From: Catellatospora coxensis | GTDB taxonomy: Bacteria; Actinomycetota; Actinomycetes; Mycobacteriales; Micromonosporaceae | Length of the DNA stretch: 64,000 nucleotides | Direction of reading: 5' to 3' | Assembly: GCF_016862635.1 (NCBI RefSeq) | Contig: NZ_BONI01000014.1 | Span: 80,242-144,241 of the forward strand | In this document: positions 17,542-25,507 of the stretch, piece by piece | Numbering within the stretch: the stretch's first letter is position 1 | Layout: each line of letters starts with the position of its first letter | The notes under the pieces: model-generated | Database searches by the model: none | What the model was told of the DNA's origin: nothing | Seen by the model: only the letters and a program-made list of their open reading frames with translations | Program-made: the position numbers and the translations under genes

Positions 17542-18495
17542 CTAATCGGCCGGGTAGCCCAGCCGTTCGGCGAGGTCGCCGTACCTGGACCGGAAGGCCT
17601 TGCGGTGGCGCTCGTCGAAGTGGTTGCGCCAGTCCCCGGGCACGCCCTTGCGGTAGTGGTTCATCTCGTCGACCTCACCGGGCCGGCGAGCCGAGTCCGA
17701 CAGCCGGGTGAACGTGTAGTGGTCCACCGCGAGCCGCGGAAACGAGCGCGGCAGCCGGTCCAGGGTGAACGCGGGCAGCGCCCGGCGCAGCCTGGCCTTG
17801 CCCGGCTCGGCCCGCAGCGCGCCGAGCCGCCACCGGGCCGCGGCGGTGCGGACCAGCTCGCCGACCACCTTCGGCGGCACCAGCAGCCGGTAGTGGTCGA
17901 AGATCTGCGTCCAGGCGGCGACCTGCTCGCTGATCTGGTCCTCCATGCGAAGTTCCAGGACCTCCGGCTGGCGGTAGTCCCAGGTGCTCATGTGGTCGAG
18001 GAAGTACCCGCTGAACTCGATCTCCTCCAGCAGGCCGTCCGGGACGTCCAGCTCCAGCAGCCGTCTGCGGTGGTCGATGAGCTCGTGCCAGGTCACCCCG
18101 AGCGCGTGCACGCCGTGGGTGTTGCGGTGGCTGAAGTAGCCCGACACGACGATGTCGCGCGGGTCGCGGATGACGTTGACGGTGCGCCGCTCCGGCAGGG
18201 TCTCGTAGTCCTGCTGCGCGATGTTGGTCAGCGACAGCAGGTCGACCCGTTCCTGCCGGACGAGTTCGGCCAGCGAGCCGTAGGGCGCCCACTGCTCCGG
18301 CGCGATGACGGTGAACATGTTCAAGCCGAGCAGGCCGCAGGCCTCCCGCAGGATGGCACGCGACCAGCTGGACGCCGCCTTGTGACGGCCGGAGTAGACG
18401 AGCAGCACGCGACCTCCAGAGCCGTCCGCGACGTACGCCGACAGCGCCGTCGGCCACCGGGCATCGAGGGTGATCGAGACGTAATCCTGCAACAT
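17542..18495 (-). CDS. Sulfotransferase-family protein
   Basis: 317 residues from the ATG at 18495. An early P-loop-like segment YSGRHKAASSWSRAIL follows a beta-strand, as in the 5'-phosphosulfate loop of PAPS-dependent sulfotransferases. NVIRDPRDIVVSGYFSHRN matches the 3'-phosphate-binding motif (R-D-P-x-D-x-x-x-S). The C-terminal YRKGVPGDWRNHF resembles the R-K-G-x-x-G-D-W-K/R motif that closes over PAPS. It likely sulfates a hydroxyl of a metabolite or glycan. Acceptor unknown. A long open frame continues upstream but is antisense to the metallophosphoesterase gene. Confidence 0.87.
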   Translation of the reverse strand: MLQDYVSITLDARWPTALSAYVADGSGGRVLLVYSGRHKAASSWSRAILREACGLLGLNMFTVIAPEQWAPYGSLAELVRQERVDLLSLTNIAQQDYETLPERRTVNVIRDPRDIVVSGYFSHRNTHGVHALGVTWHELIDHRRRLLELDVPDGLLEEIEFSGYFLDHMSTWDYRQPEVLELRMEDQISEQVAAWTQIFDHYRLLVPPKVVGELVRTAAARWRLGALRAEPGKARLRRALPAFTLDRLPRSFPRLAVDHYTFTRLSDSARRPGEVDEMNHYRKGVPGDWRNHFDERHRKAFRSRYGDLAERLGYPAD

Positions 18496-18611
18496 TGTTA
18501 ACAGACAGGCAAGCGACCGCAGCGGGTCCACATGAGACACATGCTGTGTCGCGGGAAGCCCTCGTCCGGTGGTCAGCGCAAACGTTGAAACTTCTGAAAT
18601 CGCCCAAAACT

Positions 18612-18623
18612 CACAATATTGTG
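18612..18623. promoter_or_regulatory. Perfect 12-bp palindrome in a low-GC divergent control region
   Basis: cacaatattgtg is a perfect palindrome in the 186-base divergent region between the sulfotransferase and the exported metallophosphoesterase. The region is much richer in A+T than its surroundings and also contains ttgttaac near 18496. It looks like an operator, but no adjacent regulator gene can be matched to it. Confidence 0.45.
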
Positions 18624-18681
18624 CGAAGGGGGTAAATGAGGCTTTGCGGCGAACAATCGCCGGACCGTGAGGAGAGACAGA

Positions 18682-20202
18682 GTGAAGAAACCTCGGCATG
18701 CTGCGCGGTGGGGGCTCATAGCCGGTCTGCTGGTCGCGGCGGTGCTCACGTCGGCGACTGTCTCGCCCGACCAGGCCGTGGAGGACGGCGGCCGCTCCGG
18801 TGGCCGTGGCGACGGCGGCGGTTACGGCCCGACCCCGCCACCGACGCCGCCACCTCCGGGCGCGCCGCCGCAGGAGGCCTGGGCGTGGACCCAGCTGATC
18901 CCGGGCGGGGCCCAGGTCAGGGTCGCCACCCCTGCGGCCACCTGCCCGATCCTGGTCGTCACCACCGGCGCCCAGGCGGTACGGCACCAGATGGTCCTCG
19001 AAAGCACCGTCGCCCTCTACCCGGCCACCGCCACGGTCTGCACCCGGCGGGTCGCCGCCACCGCCACCGCGGCCCGCATCGACGTGTCGACCAGCCCCGT
19101 CCCGGTCCGGCCGAACGCCAGCGGCACCGTACCGCTGCCGAACTGGACCCAGCCCGGCTCGCCGACCCGGCGCCCGGCGAACATCGCCCTGATCGGCGAC
19201 ACCGGCTGCCGCATCCCCGCGACCGGCACACCGCAGGCCTGCACGCCGCAGGGCTGGCCGTTCCAGCGCGTGGCGACCAGCGCCGCTGCCGAGCCGGTGC
19301 CGCCGAACCTGGTCGTGCACCTGGGCGACTACATCTACCGGTCCCGTCCCGGCCCGACGCCGTCGCCGTTCTGCGGCGGACCGGGCACCAGCCCGAGCAT
19401 GCACACCTGGGGGTGCCTGGTCGCCGACTTCTTCCTGCCGGCGGCACGGCTGCTGGAGCAGGCGCCGTTCGTGTTCGTGCGCGGCAACCACGAGACCTGC
19501 GGGCGCTCGGGCGAGGTCTGGTTCCGCTACCTGGCTCCCACGCCGAGCCTGACGGCATGCGGCGCGCCGAACCCGGAGGACTTCAGCCGGCCGGTACGCA
19601 TCGACGCGGGCACCCTGGGGCTGCTGCTGGTGGACACCTCCTGCGCCTCCGACGAGGCGAACCCGCCGTCCTGCGCCCTGGCCCAGCGGCCCGCCCGCTA
19701 CACCGCGCAGTTCAATGAGGTGAACAACAGCCTCGTGCGGGACGGGGACAACTTCCTGCTCAGCCACACGCCCATCTGGGCGGTGCGCGGCGAGACCGCG
19801 GCCGGCAACCCGGTGTGGATCGACGAGATCCTGTCCGACGCGGTCGCGGCGACCAGCCTCGGCATCCTCGACCGGCGCATCGACCTGGTCCTGGCCGGCC
19901 ACATCCACCTGTACCAGCTGCTCACCTTCGACGCGAGTGCGCAGTTCCACCGCCCGCCGGTGGTGACCGTCGGCGCGTCGGGCACCGAGCTGGACCCGAA
20001 GACGTGGCAGGACAGCGCCTTGATCGGCAAGCTCCTGGACGCTGTCGCCATCGGCGAGCTGATCACGGTGGACCGGTTCGGCTACGGCGTGCTGCGCGAC
20101 ACCGGCACGACGTGGAACCTGCGCTTCTTCAACCAGTTCGGCACCCGGGTGCCCGGCACGAACTGCAACCTCGTCGGCGCCAGGTTCCCGAACTGCGTGT
20201 GA
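18682..20202 (+). CDS. Secreted calcineurin-like metallophosphoesterase
   Basis: 506 residues. The GTG at 18682 is chosen because GAGGAGAG lies just upstream; a GTG at 18667 is also in frame. The signal peptide runs KKPRHAARWGLIAGLLVAAV to about TSA. A Gly/Pro-rich linker and a beta-sandwich come next, followed by the phosphoesterase motifs IALIGDTGCR, VVHLGDYIYR, FVRGNHETC, LLSHTPIWAV and LAGHIHLYQL. These give the full di-metal site. It would hydrolyse phosphate esters outside the cell. Many Cys residues suggest disulfides. Divergent from the sulfotransferase gene. Confidence 0.88.
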   Translation: MKKPRHAARWGLIAGLLVAAVLTSATVSPDQAVEDGGRSGGRGDGGGYGPTPPPTPPPPGAPPQEAWAWTQLIPGGAQVRVATPAATCPILVVTTGAQAVRHQMVLESTVALYPATATVCTRRVAATATAARIDVSTSPVPVRPNASGTVPLPNWTQPGSPTRRPANIALIGDTGCRIPATGTPQACTPQGWPFQRVATSAAAEPVPPNLVVHLGDYIYRSRPGPTPSPFCGGPGTSPSMHTWGCLVADFFLPAARLLEQAPFVFVRGNHETCGRSGEVWFRYLAPTPSLTACGAPNPEDFSRPVRIDAGTLGLLLVDTSCASDEANPPSCALAQRPARYTAQFNEVNNSLVRDGDNFLLSHTPIWAVRGETAAGNPVWIDEILSDAVAATSLGILDRRIDLVLAGHIHLYQLLTFDASAQFHRPPVVTVGASGTELDPKTWQDSALIGKLLDAVAIGELITVDRFGYGVLRDTGTTWNLRFFNQFGTRVPGTNCNLVGARFPNCV

Positions 20203-20207
20203 CGGCT

Positions 20208-20684
20208 TCAGCTCGGCTCGGGCCGCAGGCTCGGATTGTTGAGCACGTCGGCTGCCACCATGACGCGGCTGGGATCCCGGGGATGGACCCGGACGGGCAC
20301 CACGATGCCCGGGCGGATGCGGTCCCAGCGCGTCCGGTGGTACGGCTGCCGTGCGGTCGCCGCGTACGGCGCCCGGCCCGGCACCTCGACGGTCATGGTC
20401 AACCGGAAGTAGCGCACGTCGTTGCTCTCCCACTGTGCGGTGGGTTTCACCTCGGTCACCAGGCCACGGCCGTCCACGCCGTGCGCCAGGATGGCGTTGC
20501 GCCCGTCGCGCCAGCGATTGACCAGGAAGAACACGACCATCAGGAATACGCCGACGCCCGCGAACGCGGGGCCGACCCACCATCGCTCGTCGTCGCGATC
20601 GAACACGACGAACGCGACGAGCCCGATGCCGACGAACATCAGGCAGAACGCGTACTGGCCGATGCGGCGAAGCAACCGGAACAT
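20208..20684 (-). CDS. Small membrane protein, DUF3592-like
   Basis: 158 residues. Two transmembrane helices (YAFCLMFVGIGLVAFVVF and VGPAFAGVGVFLMVVFFLV) precede a beta-rich soluble domain. In that domain, AHGVDGRGLVTEVKPTAQWESN and VPVRVHPRDPSRVMV resemble the DUF3592 pattern, in which G-x-V-x-x-V is followed by V-x-Y-x-P-x-x-P. Reaction unknown. It converges on the phosphoesterase gene with five bases between stops. ATG at 20684; no strong Shine-Dalgarno sequence. Confidence 0.72.
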   Translation of the reverse strand: MFRLLRRIGQYAFCLMFVGIGLVAFVVFDRDDERWWVGPAFAGVGVFLMVVFFLVNRWRDGRNAILAHGVDGRGLVTEVKPTAQWESNDVRYFRLTMTVEVPGRAPYAATARQPYHRTRWDRIRPGIVVPVRVHPRDPSRVMVAADVLNNPSLRPEPS

Positions 20685-20826
20685 CCATACACTGTCGCGG
20701 CCATCGGGCGGTCGGGCCAGAGGCTGGGGGAGTCGTCTTTCCGATGGTGGCGGGCGAACCGGTCGGCAGCGCCGGATCGCGGCCATTCGGCCCTGGTCGG
20801 GGACCTGCCGTCGGTACCGTGAGCAC

Positions 20827-21057
20827 ATGACGACGGTGACGGCGAACGATGTGCGGGTGCTGGCGCGGTCCCGGGACACCGATCCCGTCCTGGCCGTGGT
20901 CGACGGCGAGCTCGTGGTGATTCCCGAGGCCGAGGTCAGGGAACAGGACAGGGTGGTGTGCACCCAGCGGACGCTGGTCCACGAGCTGGGCATCGAGGTG
21001 AGCGACATCGAGGCGCAGCTGTTCGCCGGTCGTCTGACCGCTCTTCTCGCCGAGTGA
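20827..21057 (+). CDS. Small hypothetical protein
   Basis: 76 residues: MTTVTANDVRVLARSRDTDP, then two short beta-strands (VLAVVDGELVVIPEAE) and a C-terminal helix pair (HELGIEVSDIEAQLFAGRLTALLAE). No cysteines or signal peptide. I do not recognise the family. Codon use and third-position GC match the neighbourhood, and the ATG is at a sensible distance from the divergent DUF3592-like gene. It converges on an MFS gene. Confidence 0.6.
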   Translation: MTTVTANDVRVLARSRDTDPVLAVVDGELVVIPEAEVREQDRVVCTQRTLVHELGIEVSDIEAQLFAGRLTALLAE

Positions 21058-21066
21058 TGCCTGTCG

Positions 21067-22287
21067 TCACCGGACCGCGCGCGGCAGCGCGAGCAGCACC
21101 AGCAGTGCCCCGGTGGCCATGACGGCGAACACCATCGCCATCCCGAACGCCTCGGTGAGCGGGCCCACCACGACCGGCGCGGAGATCGCGCCGACCCGGG
21201 ACAGGGCCGAGACCATCGACGCCGTACGCGCGGCCGGGATGCCGTGCCGCACCGAGAGCTGATCACCTGCCCCGAACAGCAGCGGGAACACCGGACCGGC
21301 GCCGATCCCCGCCACGGTGACCGCGACCAGCACCCAGCCGGCCGGCCCCTCGGCGACGGTGACGCCGAACCCGGCGAGCACCGCCAGAACCATCGTCACG
21401 CCGCTGCCGGCGGCCACCGTCCGTGCACCCCACCGCCGCTGGGCGGGGTCGAGGACCAGCCGGGACAGCACCAGGCCGGCGGCGAACAGCACCGGCGCGA
21501 CCGCGGCCAGCTGCGGTGCGGCGTCCAGGCCCCGGCTGAGCAGCAGCCCGGTCCACTCCTGCCCGGGACTCTCCACATAGCTGGCCGCCAGCGCCGCCAC
21601 GGCCAGCACCGGCAGCAGGTGCCGCAGCCGGATCGCCCGGCCCCGCTGTGCCGGCACGTCCGGCCGCTGCCGGGCGGGTGGGGGTGGCAGGCTGCCCGGC
21701 GTGACGTCGGCGCGTGGCCGCCACGACGTCGCCGCGACCTGCGCCGCGAGGACGACGGCCGCCACCACGCCGAGGTGGACCAGCACCGGGACGCCCAGGC
21801 CCACCGCCGCGGCGCCGAGCAGCCCCGCCCCGGTCAGCGACAGCGACCAGGTGGCGTGCATGCGGCCCATGAGCGGGCTGCCGAACTCCTGCTGCACCTT
21901 GACCGCGGCGGCGTTCATCGTCACGTCGTGCGCGCCGTCGAACAGGTTGGCCAGCAGCAGCGCGGCTGCCAGCAGGAACAGGTCGGGCGCCCAGACGACG
22001 GCGACGGCGAACAGGGCGTATCCCGCACCGGCGACCAGTGTCGCGCTCGACTCCCGCACGACCCGGGTCAGCGCCGGTGCGGTGAGCGAGCCGAGCAGGC
22101 CGCCCATGGCCGCCGCGAACAGCGCGGCCCCGAACTCGCTCTCGTCGGCGCCCACCCGGTCCGCGATCTCCGGGTAGCGCGTCAGCAGGCTGCCGTAGAG
22201 CACGCCGTTGACCGCGAACGCCGCCGCCGGCCGGGACCAGTCGGCCAGGCGGACCCTGCTGGCGGCGGTGCTTGGGGCGGAGGCCAC
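21067..22287 (-). CDS. MFS transporter beside a LacI regulator
   Basis: 406 residues with 11-12 transmembrane segments in two bundles (AAFAVNGVLYGSLLTRYPEIADRV at the start; FPLLFGAGDQLSVRHGIPAARTA late). This resembles the sugar or YbjJ-like MFS group. The GTG start at 22287 lies eight bases after a TATAAG -10 hexamer, which implies a leaderless mRNA. It is divergent from a LacI-family gene with two shared operator palindromes, so import or export of a sugar-like inducer is probable. Confidence 0.87.
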   Translation of the reverse strand: MASAPSTAASRVRLADWSRPAAAFAVNGVLYGSLLTRYPEIADRVGADESEFGAALFAAAMGGLLGSLTAPALTRVVRESSATLVAGAGYALFAVAVVWAPDLFLLAAALLLANLFDGAHDVTMNAAAVKVQQEFGSPLMGRMHATWSLSLTGAGLLGAAAVGLGVPVLVHLGVVAAVVLAAQVAATSWRPRADVTPGSLPPPPARQRPDVPAQRGRAIRLRHLLPVLAVAALAASYVESPGQEWTGLLLSRGLDAAPQLAAVAPVLFAAGLVLSRLVLDPAQRRWGARTVAAGSGVTMVLAVLAGFGVTVAEGPAGWVLVAVTVAGIGAGPVFPLLFGAGDQLSVRHGIPAARTASMVSALSRVGAISAPVVVGPLTEAFGMAMVFAVMATGALLVLLALPRAVR

Positions 22288-22295
22288 GAGCTAAA

Positions 22296-22309
22296 CTTAT
22301 ACGTATCAG
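22296..22309. promoter_or_regulatory. LacI-family operator 1 over the MFS promoter
   Basis: cttatacgtatcag is a near-perfect palindrome around tacgta. It overlaps the TATAAG -10 hexamer of the divergent MFS gene. Its centre is 32 bases, about three helical turns, from operator 2, which would allow one repressor to bridge both sites. Confidence 0.7.
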
Positions 22310-22328
22310 AAAGCTCGGACAAGCTCAG

Positions 22329-22340
22329 TTATACGTATAA
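22329..22340. promoter_or_regulatory. LacI-family operator 2
   Basis: ttatacgtataa is a perfect 12-base palindrome 31 bases upstream of the LacI-family start codon. It shares the tatacgta core with operator 1. It probably mediates autoregulation. Confidence 0.75.
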
Positions 22341-22370
22341 GAAGACACCCGCAGCTCAGAGAGTGATCAC

Positions 22371-23429
22371 ATGGGTACAGCTCCGCGGCCCCGGATGACC
22401 GACCTGGCCCGCGCCCTCGGCGTCAGCCAGGCCACCGTCAGCAACGCGTTCAACCGGCCCGACCAGCTGCGGCCCGAGCTGCGCGACCGGATCCTCGCCG
22501 CCGCGCGCGAAGCCGGATATCCCGGACCCGACCCGCTCGCCAACACCTTCCGCCGCGGGCGGACCGGAGCCGTCGGCTTCATCGTCCACGAGCCGCTGCA
22601 GTACCTGTTCGAGGACGCGACCGCCCGGCTGACCATGGCCGGAGTCGCCCGCGCCTGCGGCGAGCACGGCTCATCGCTGGTCCTCGTGCCGCGCACCGAA
22701 CCCGGCCGGCCCGACATCGTCTCCTCGGCACTGGTCGACGGGTTCGTCGCGTTCTGCGACCCACTCGAACCGGAGCGCACCGAGCTGCTGCGCGCCCGCC
22801 GGCTGCCCGTCATCGGCCTCGACGCCCCGGTCGCCGAAGGCCGGCCGTACGTGGGCATCGACGACCGGGCCGCCGCCCGATCCGCGGCCGCCCACCTGGC
22901 CGCGCTCGGCCACCGGCACTACGGCGTCATCAGCTTCCCGCTGGCCCGCGGCTCCGCACCCGGGATCGCCCCGGAGGGCCTTGCCGCCCCGACCGACTAC
23001 GTCGCCAACCGTGCCCGCCTGGCCGGCTACCGCGACGGCCTCGCATCCGCGCTCGACACCGGCGGATCGGCCGTCGTCGTCGCGGCCGCCGGAGTCGAGG
23101 AACGCCACGGCGCCGCCGCGGCCGCCGCGCTGCTCGGCCTGCCGCAGCGGCCCACGGCCATCCTGGCGATGGGCGACCGGCTCGCCCTCGGCGCGATCTC
23201 GGCCGCGATCGAGCACGGCCTGACCGTTCCCGGCGAGCTGTCCGTCGTCGGCTTCGACGACGTGCCCGACGCCGCCACCGCGCGGCCGGCGCTGACCACG
23301 GTGCGGCAGCCACACGACGAAAAGGGCGCCCAAGCCGTGCACCTGCTGTTCCGAGAAGAAGCGCCGGCCAGCCCGCTGCTGCTGCCGACCGAACTCGTCA
23401 TCCGCGGCTCGACGGCGCCCCCCGCCTGA
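22371..23429 (+). CDS. LacI-family transcriptional regulator
   Basis: 352 residues. The N-terminal helix-turn-helix reads RMTDLARALGVSQATVSNAF, and the hinge is RDRILAAAREAGYPGPDPLA. The effector domain has the periplasmic-binding fold (GRTGAVGFIV, DGFVAFC, YVGIDDRAAARSAAAHLAALGH and the end VVGFDDVPDAATARPALTTVRQP). Sugar or nucleoside effectors are usual for the family. It is divergent from the MFS transporter, and the two palindromes between them support a local regulon. Confidence 0.94.
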   Translation: MGTAPRPRMTDLARALGVSQATVSNAFNRPDQLRPELRDRILAAAREAGYPGPDPLANTFRRGRTGAVGFIVHEPLQYLFEDATARLTMAGVARACGEHGSSLVLVPRTEPGRPDIVSSALVDGFVAFCDPLEPERTELLRARRLPVIGLDAPVAEGRPYVGIDDRAAARSAAAHLAALGHRHYGVISFPLARGSAPGIAPEGLAAPTDYVANRARLAGYRDGLASALDTGGSAVVVAAAGVEERHGAAAAAALLGLPQRPTAILAMGDRLALGAISAAIEHGLTVPGELSVVGFDDVPDAATARPALTTVRQPHDEKGAQAVHLLFREEAPASPLLLPTELVIRGSTAPPA

Positions 23430-23457
23430 CCGGTCACGGAGCCGGCGGCGCGCCGCG

Positions 23458-23592
23458 TCAGCCGCCGGTGTACTCCGGGTCGTCCGGCCCCTCCGCCGGT
23501 TCGATCGGGTGAGGGGTGCGTCCCCGCTGCTCGCGAATCTCGGCCTCGTCGTCCTCGCGGACGATTTCCGGCTCTTCGGGCGTCTGGCTCAT
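23458..23592 (-). CDS. Very small acidic protein
   Basis: 44 residues beginning MSQTPEEPEIVREDDEAEIR and ending DDPEYTGG. About a third of the residues are Asp or Glu and it is probably disordered. GGAGG lies eight bases before the ATG at 23592, better than for the upstream in-frame ATG at 23646. Short acidic proteins of this type occur widely in actinobacteria without a known role. The end of the gene overlaps a gccggcggc/gccgccgg inverted repeat (23441-23468) that may terminate the convergent LacI transcript. Confidence 0.6.
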   Translation of the reverse strand: MSQTPEEPEIVREDDEAEIREQRGRTPHPIEPAEGPDDPEYTGG

Positions 23593-23698
23593 CGCGGCCT
23601 CCTCGGTCGGGCAACGGCATGCGTACCCGCGACGCGCCGTTTTCACTCATCGGCATGGGTCACCGGCTGGACGGTGCGGCGGTGGATGGTCTTGTCCG

Positions 23699-23869
23699 GT
23701 GAGCGATGATCTCGGCCCGGCTCACCGGCTGGCGACCTACGGCAGTCTTGCGCCGGGAAAGCCGAACCGTCATCACCTGCACGGCCTTGACGGCCGGGTG
23801 CACACGCCAGACGGACCGGTCGAGGCGTGCATTTACGTTCTCAGGTTTGCCCGCCCGCCTGAGCGGTGA
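23699..23869 (+). pseudogene. Gamma-glutamylcyclotransferase-like N-terminal fragment
   Basis: An open stretch of 56 residues starts at a GTG. Its segment HRLATYGSLAPGKPNRHHLH closely resembles the substrate-binding start (Y-G-S/T-L-x-P-G) of GGCT/AIG2-like proteins, which are normally 110-170 residues. After about 35 residues the similarity is lost and a stop follows. The catalytic Glu region is absent. I read it as a truncated remnant. It is followed by the YCII gene 60 bases later. The stretch 23593-23698 contains no further gene. Confidence 0.5.
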
Positions 23870-23929
23870 ACCGGTAGGTGTCACCGGCCGGTCCGGCCCG
23901 GCGACCACCCACCATGGAAGGACCCCGTC

Positions 23930-24280
23930 ATGGCGAAATTCTTGACCATCGGATACGGCGACGAGGCCGGATACGACCGTACCGCCGCCGAGCTGCGCGA
24001 TCGGGCGCACGCCCAGGACGCCCGGCTGCGGGAGGCCGGCGCCGCATCGGGGATCGCCGGTTCGCCGGTACAGGTGCGAAACCATGACGCCACGGGGGTG
24101 GTCGTCGCCGAGGGCCCGTTCCTGTCGGCCGCACTTCCGGTCGCCGGGTTCGCCCTCATCGAGGCGGCCTCGCTGGACGAGGCGATCGAAGCCGTGTCCG
24201 GGACGCCGTGCGCGATCGCGCACGGAGTCGTCGAGGTGTGGCCACTGCACGATCAGGCACCGGCCGCCGGCCGATCGTGA
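23930..24280 (+). CDS. YCII-domain protein
   Basis: 116 residues: MAKFLTIGYGDEAGYDRTAA, then a helix, a central V-R-N-H-D strand pair, VVAEGPFLSAALPVAGFALIEAASLDEAIEAVS and a last strand GVVEVWPL. The G-P-F followed by a G-F-x-L-I-E strand and A-x-S-x-D-E-A helix is the YCII/dimeric alpha-beta barrel signature. Members include chlorohydrolase-like and sigma-factor-linked proteins. A catalytic role is not certain. Stands upstream of the P-loop kinase gene (55-base gap) in the same direction. Confidence 0.87.
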   Translation: MAKFLTIGYGDEAGYDRTAAELRDRAHAQDARLREAGAASGIAGSPVQVRNHDATGVVVAEGPFLSAALPVAGFALIEAASLDEAIEAVSGTPCAIAHGVVEVWPLHDQAPAAGRS

Positions 24281-24335
24281 TCACGACGATGTGCCGAGCG
24301 GCCGTTCCGGCCGTTCGACCACCATGGAGGAATCG

Positions 24336-24980
24336 ATGCGTTCCGCGCTGGCGCGGCGGCTGAGCCACGTCTACTGGATCGGTGGCAGCAGCGGGTCGGG
24401 CAAGACGACCATCGCCCGCTGCCTGGCCGGCCGCCATGGGCTCGGCGTCTACGACACCGACGCGGTCATGCCCGTCCATGCCCGCCGCATGCCGGCCGAC
24501 ACCGCCCCGTATCTGGGCAGGTTCGCCGCCATGGACATGGACGAACGGTGGGTCGACCGCACCCCGGACGAGATGCTCCAGACCTTCCACTGGTACCACG
24601 GCGAAGGCTTCGACGAGATCGTCACGGACCTGCTACAGCTGCCGACCAGCCGACCTGTCGTCGCCGAAGGTTTCCGGCTCCTGCCCGACCTCGTCAAACC
24701 GCTGTTGACCGATACGCGCCACGCGGTGTGGCTGCTGGCGACCCCGCCCTTCCGGCAGGCGGCATTCGACGCCCGCGGCGGCACGGCCTGGGGCTTCGTC
24801 GCCAAGACCCGCGACCCGCAGCGTGCATTGCGCAACGTGCTGCAGCGCGACGCCATGTTCACCGACCGCCTCGCCCGGCAGACCACCGACCTCGGACTGA
24901 CCGCGCTGAGGGTGGACACCGGGACCCGCGAGAACGACCTCGCACATCGTGTCGCCGCGGAGTTCGGTCTCCACGTCTAA
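24336..24980 (+). CDS. P-loop kinase-like protein
   Basis: 214 residues from the ATG at 24336, which has GGAGG five bases upstream; an ATG at 24324 is the alternative. Walker A is WIGGSSGSGKTTIARCLA near residue 17. An acidic D-T-D follows (VYDTDAVMPVH), then VVAEGFRLLPDLVKPLL and HAVWLLATPPFRQAAF, and a lid-like basic region (KTRDPQRALRNVLQRDA). This is the nucleoside/shikimate-kinase-like arrangement of small-molecule kinases. The substrate is not evident. The stop overlaps the convergent gene by a few bases. Confidence 0.82.
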   Translation: MRSALARRLSHVYWIGGSSGSGKTTIARCLAGRHGLGVYDTDAVMPVHARRMPADTAPYLGRFAAMDMDERWVDRTPDEMLQTFHWYHGEGFDEIVTDLLQLPTSRPVVAEGFRLLPDLVKPLLTDTRHAVWLLATPPFRQAAFDARGGTAWGFVAKTRDPQRALRNVLQRDAMFTDRLARQTTDLGLTALRVDTGTRENDLAHRVAAEFGLHV

Positions 24981-25486
24981 CTTCCGTCGCGCGGCCTCGG
25001 CTCCACCGGTGCGGCGATGCCGAGCGCCACCAGCAGCCCGGCCCAGGTCTCCTCGACAAACGTATGGTGCGCGTCCAGAGCGGCGGCGACCGCCTGCGGG
25101 CCGGGAGCGAGTCCCGCCTGGGCGGCCCACTCCAGCACCTGCCGCAGCAGTTCGTCCGGCTGGCGGGTCAGGGGCGGTGCGCCGTACTCCTCGGCGGTGT
25201 GCTCGTGCAGGTAGGCGTGCCAGCGCCGCCCGCTCGGCGTCACGCCGACGACGTCCGCGCAGTCACTGTCCAACACGTACGCCGACAGCACCGGCGACGC
25301 CGTCTCGACAGCCAGGGCTGGCAAGGCCGCGCCGGCGGACGGACCGGCGCGCTGGTAGCTCACCTGCCACCAGCCGTTCCCCAGCGCCTGCGGCGACACC
25401 TCCGGCGGGCCGCAGTCCCGCAGCGCCGCGAACTCCGGCAGCGGCGACTGCGACCGGCCGACCAGGAAGCGCCCCCAGAAACCCAC
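24977..25486 (-). CDS. Hypothetical protein, 169 residues
   Basis: GTG start at 25486 with GGTGAG upstream. The protein starts MGFWGRFLVGRSQSPLPEF and contains several aromatic strands (GNGWWQVSYQRAG, PVLSAYVLDSDCADVVGVT, GRRWHAYLHEHTAEEY). A C-terminal helical part follows (ELLRQVLEWAAQAGLAPG ... DAHHTFVEETWAGLLVALGI). Similar actinobacterial proteins of this shape are known only as hypothetical, and I recognise no catalytic motif. It lies 21 bases downstream of the TPR gene and is probably co-transcribed with it. Confidence 0.7.
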   Translation of the reverse strand: MGFWGRFLVGRSQSPLPEFAALRDCGPPEVSPQALGNGWWQVSYQRAGPSAGAALPALAVETASPVLSAYVLDSDCADVVGVTPSGRRWHAYLHEHTAEEYGAPPLTRQPDELLRQVLEWAAQAGLAPGPQAVAAALDAHHTFVEETWAGLLVALGIAAPVEPRPRDGS

Positions 25487-25507
25487 GCCCGCTCACCTTC
25501 ACTGTGT

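Noticed and set aside
17542..20982. A 1146-residue open frame on the minus strand
   Set aside because: Only its last 317 residues (the sulfotransferase) are protein-like. The rest is antisense to the metallophosphoesterase gene, a GC-bias artefact.
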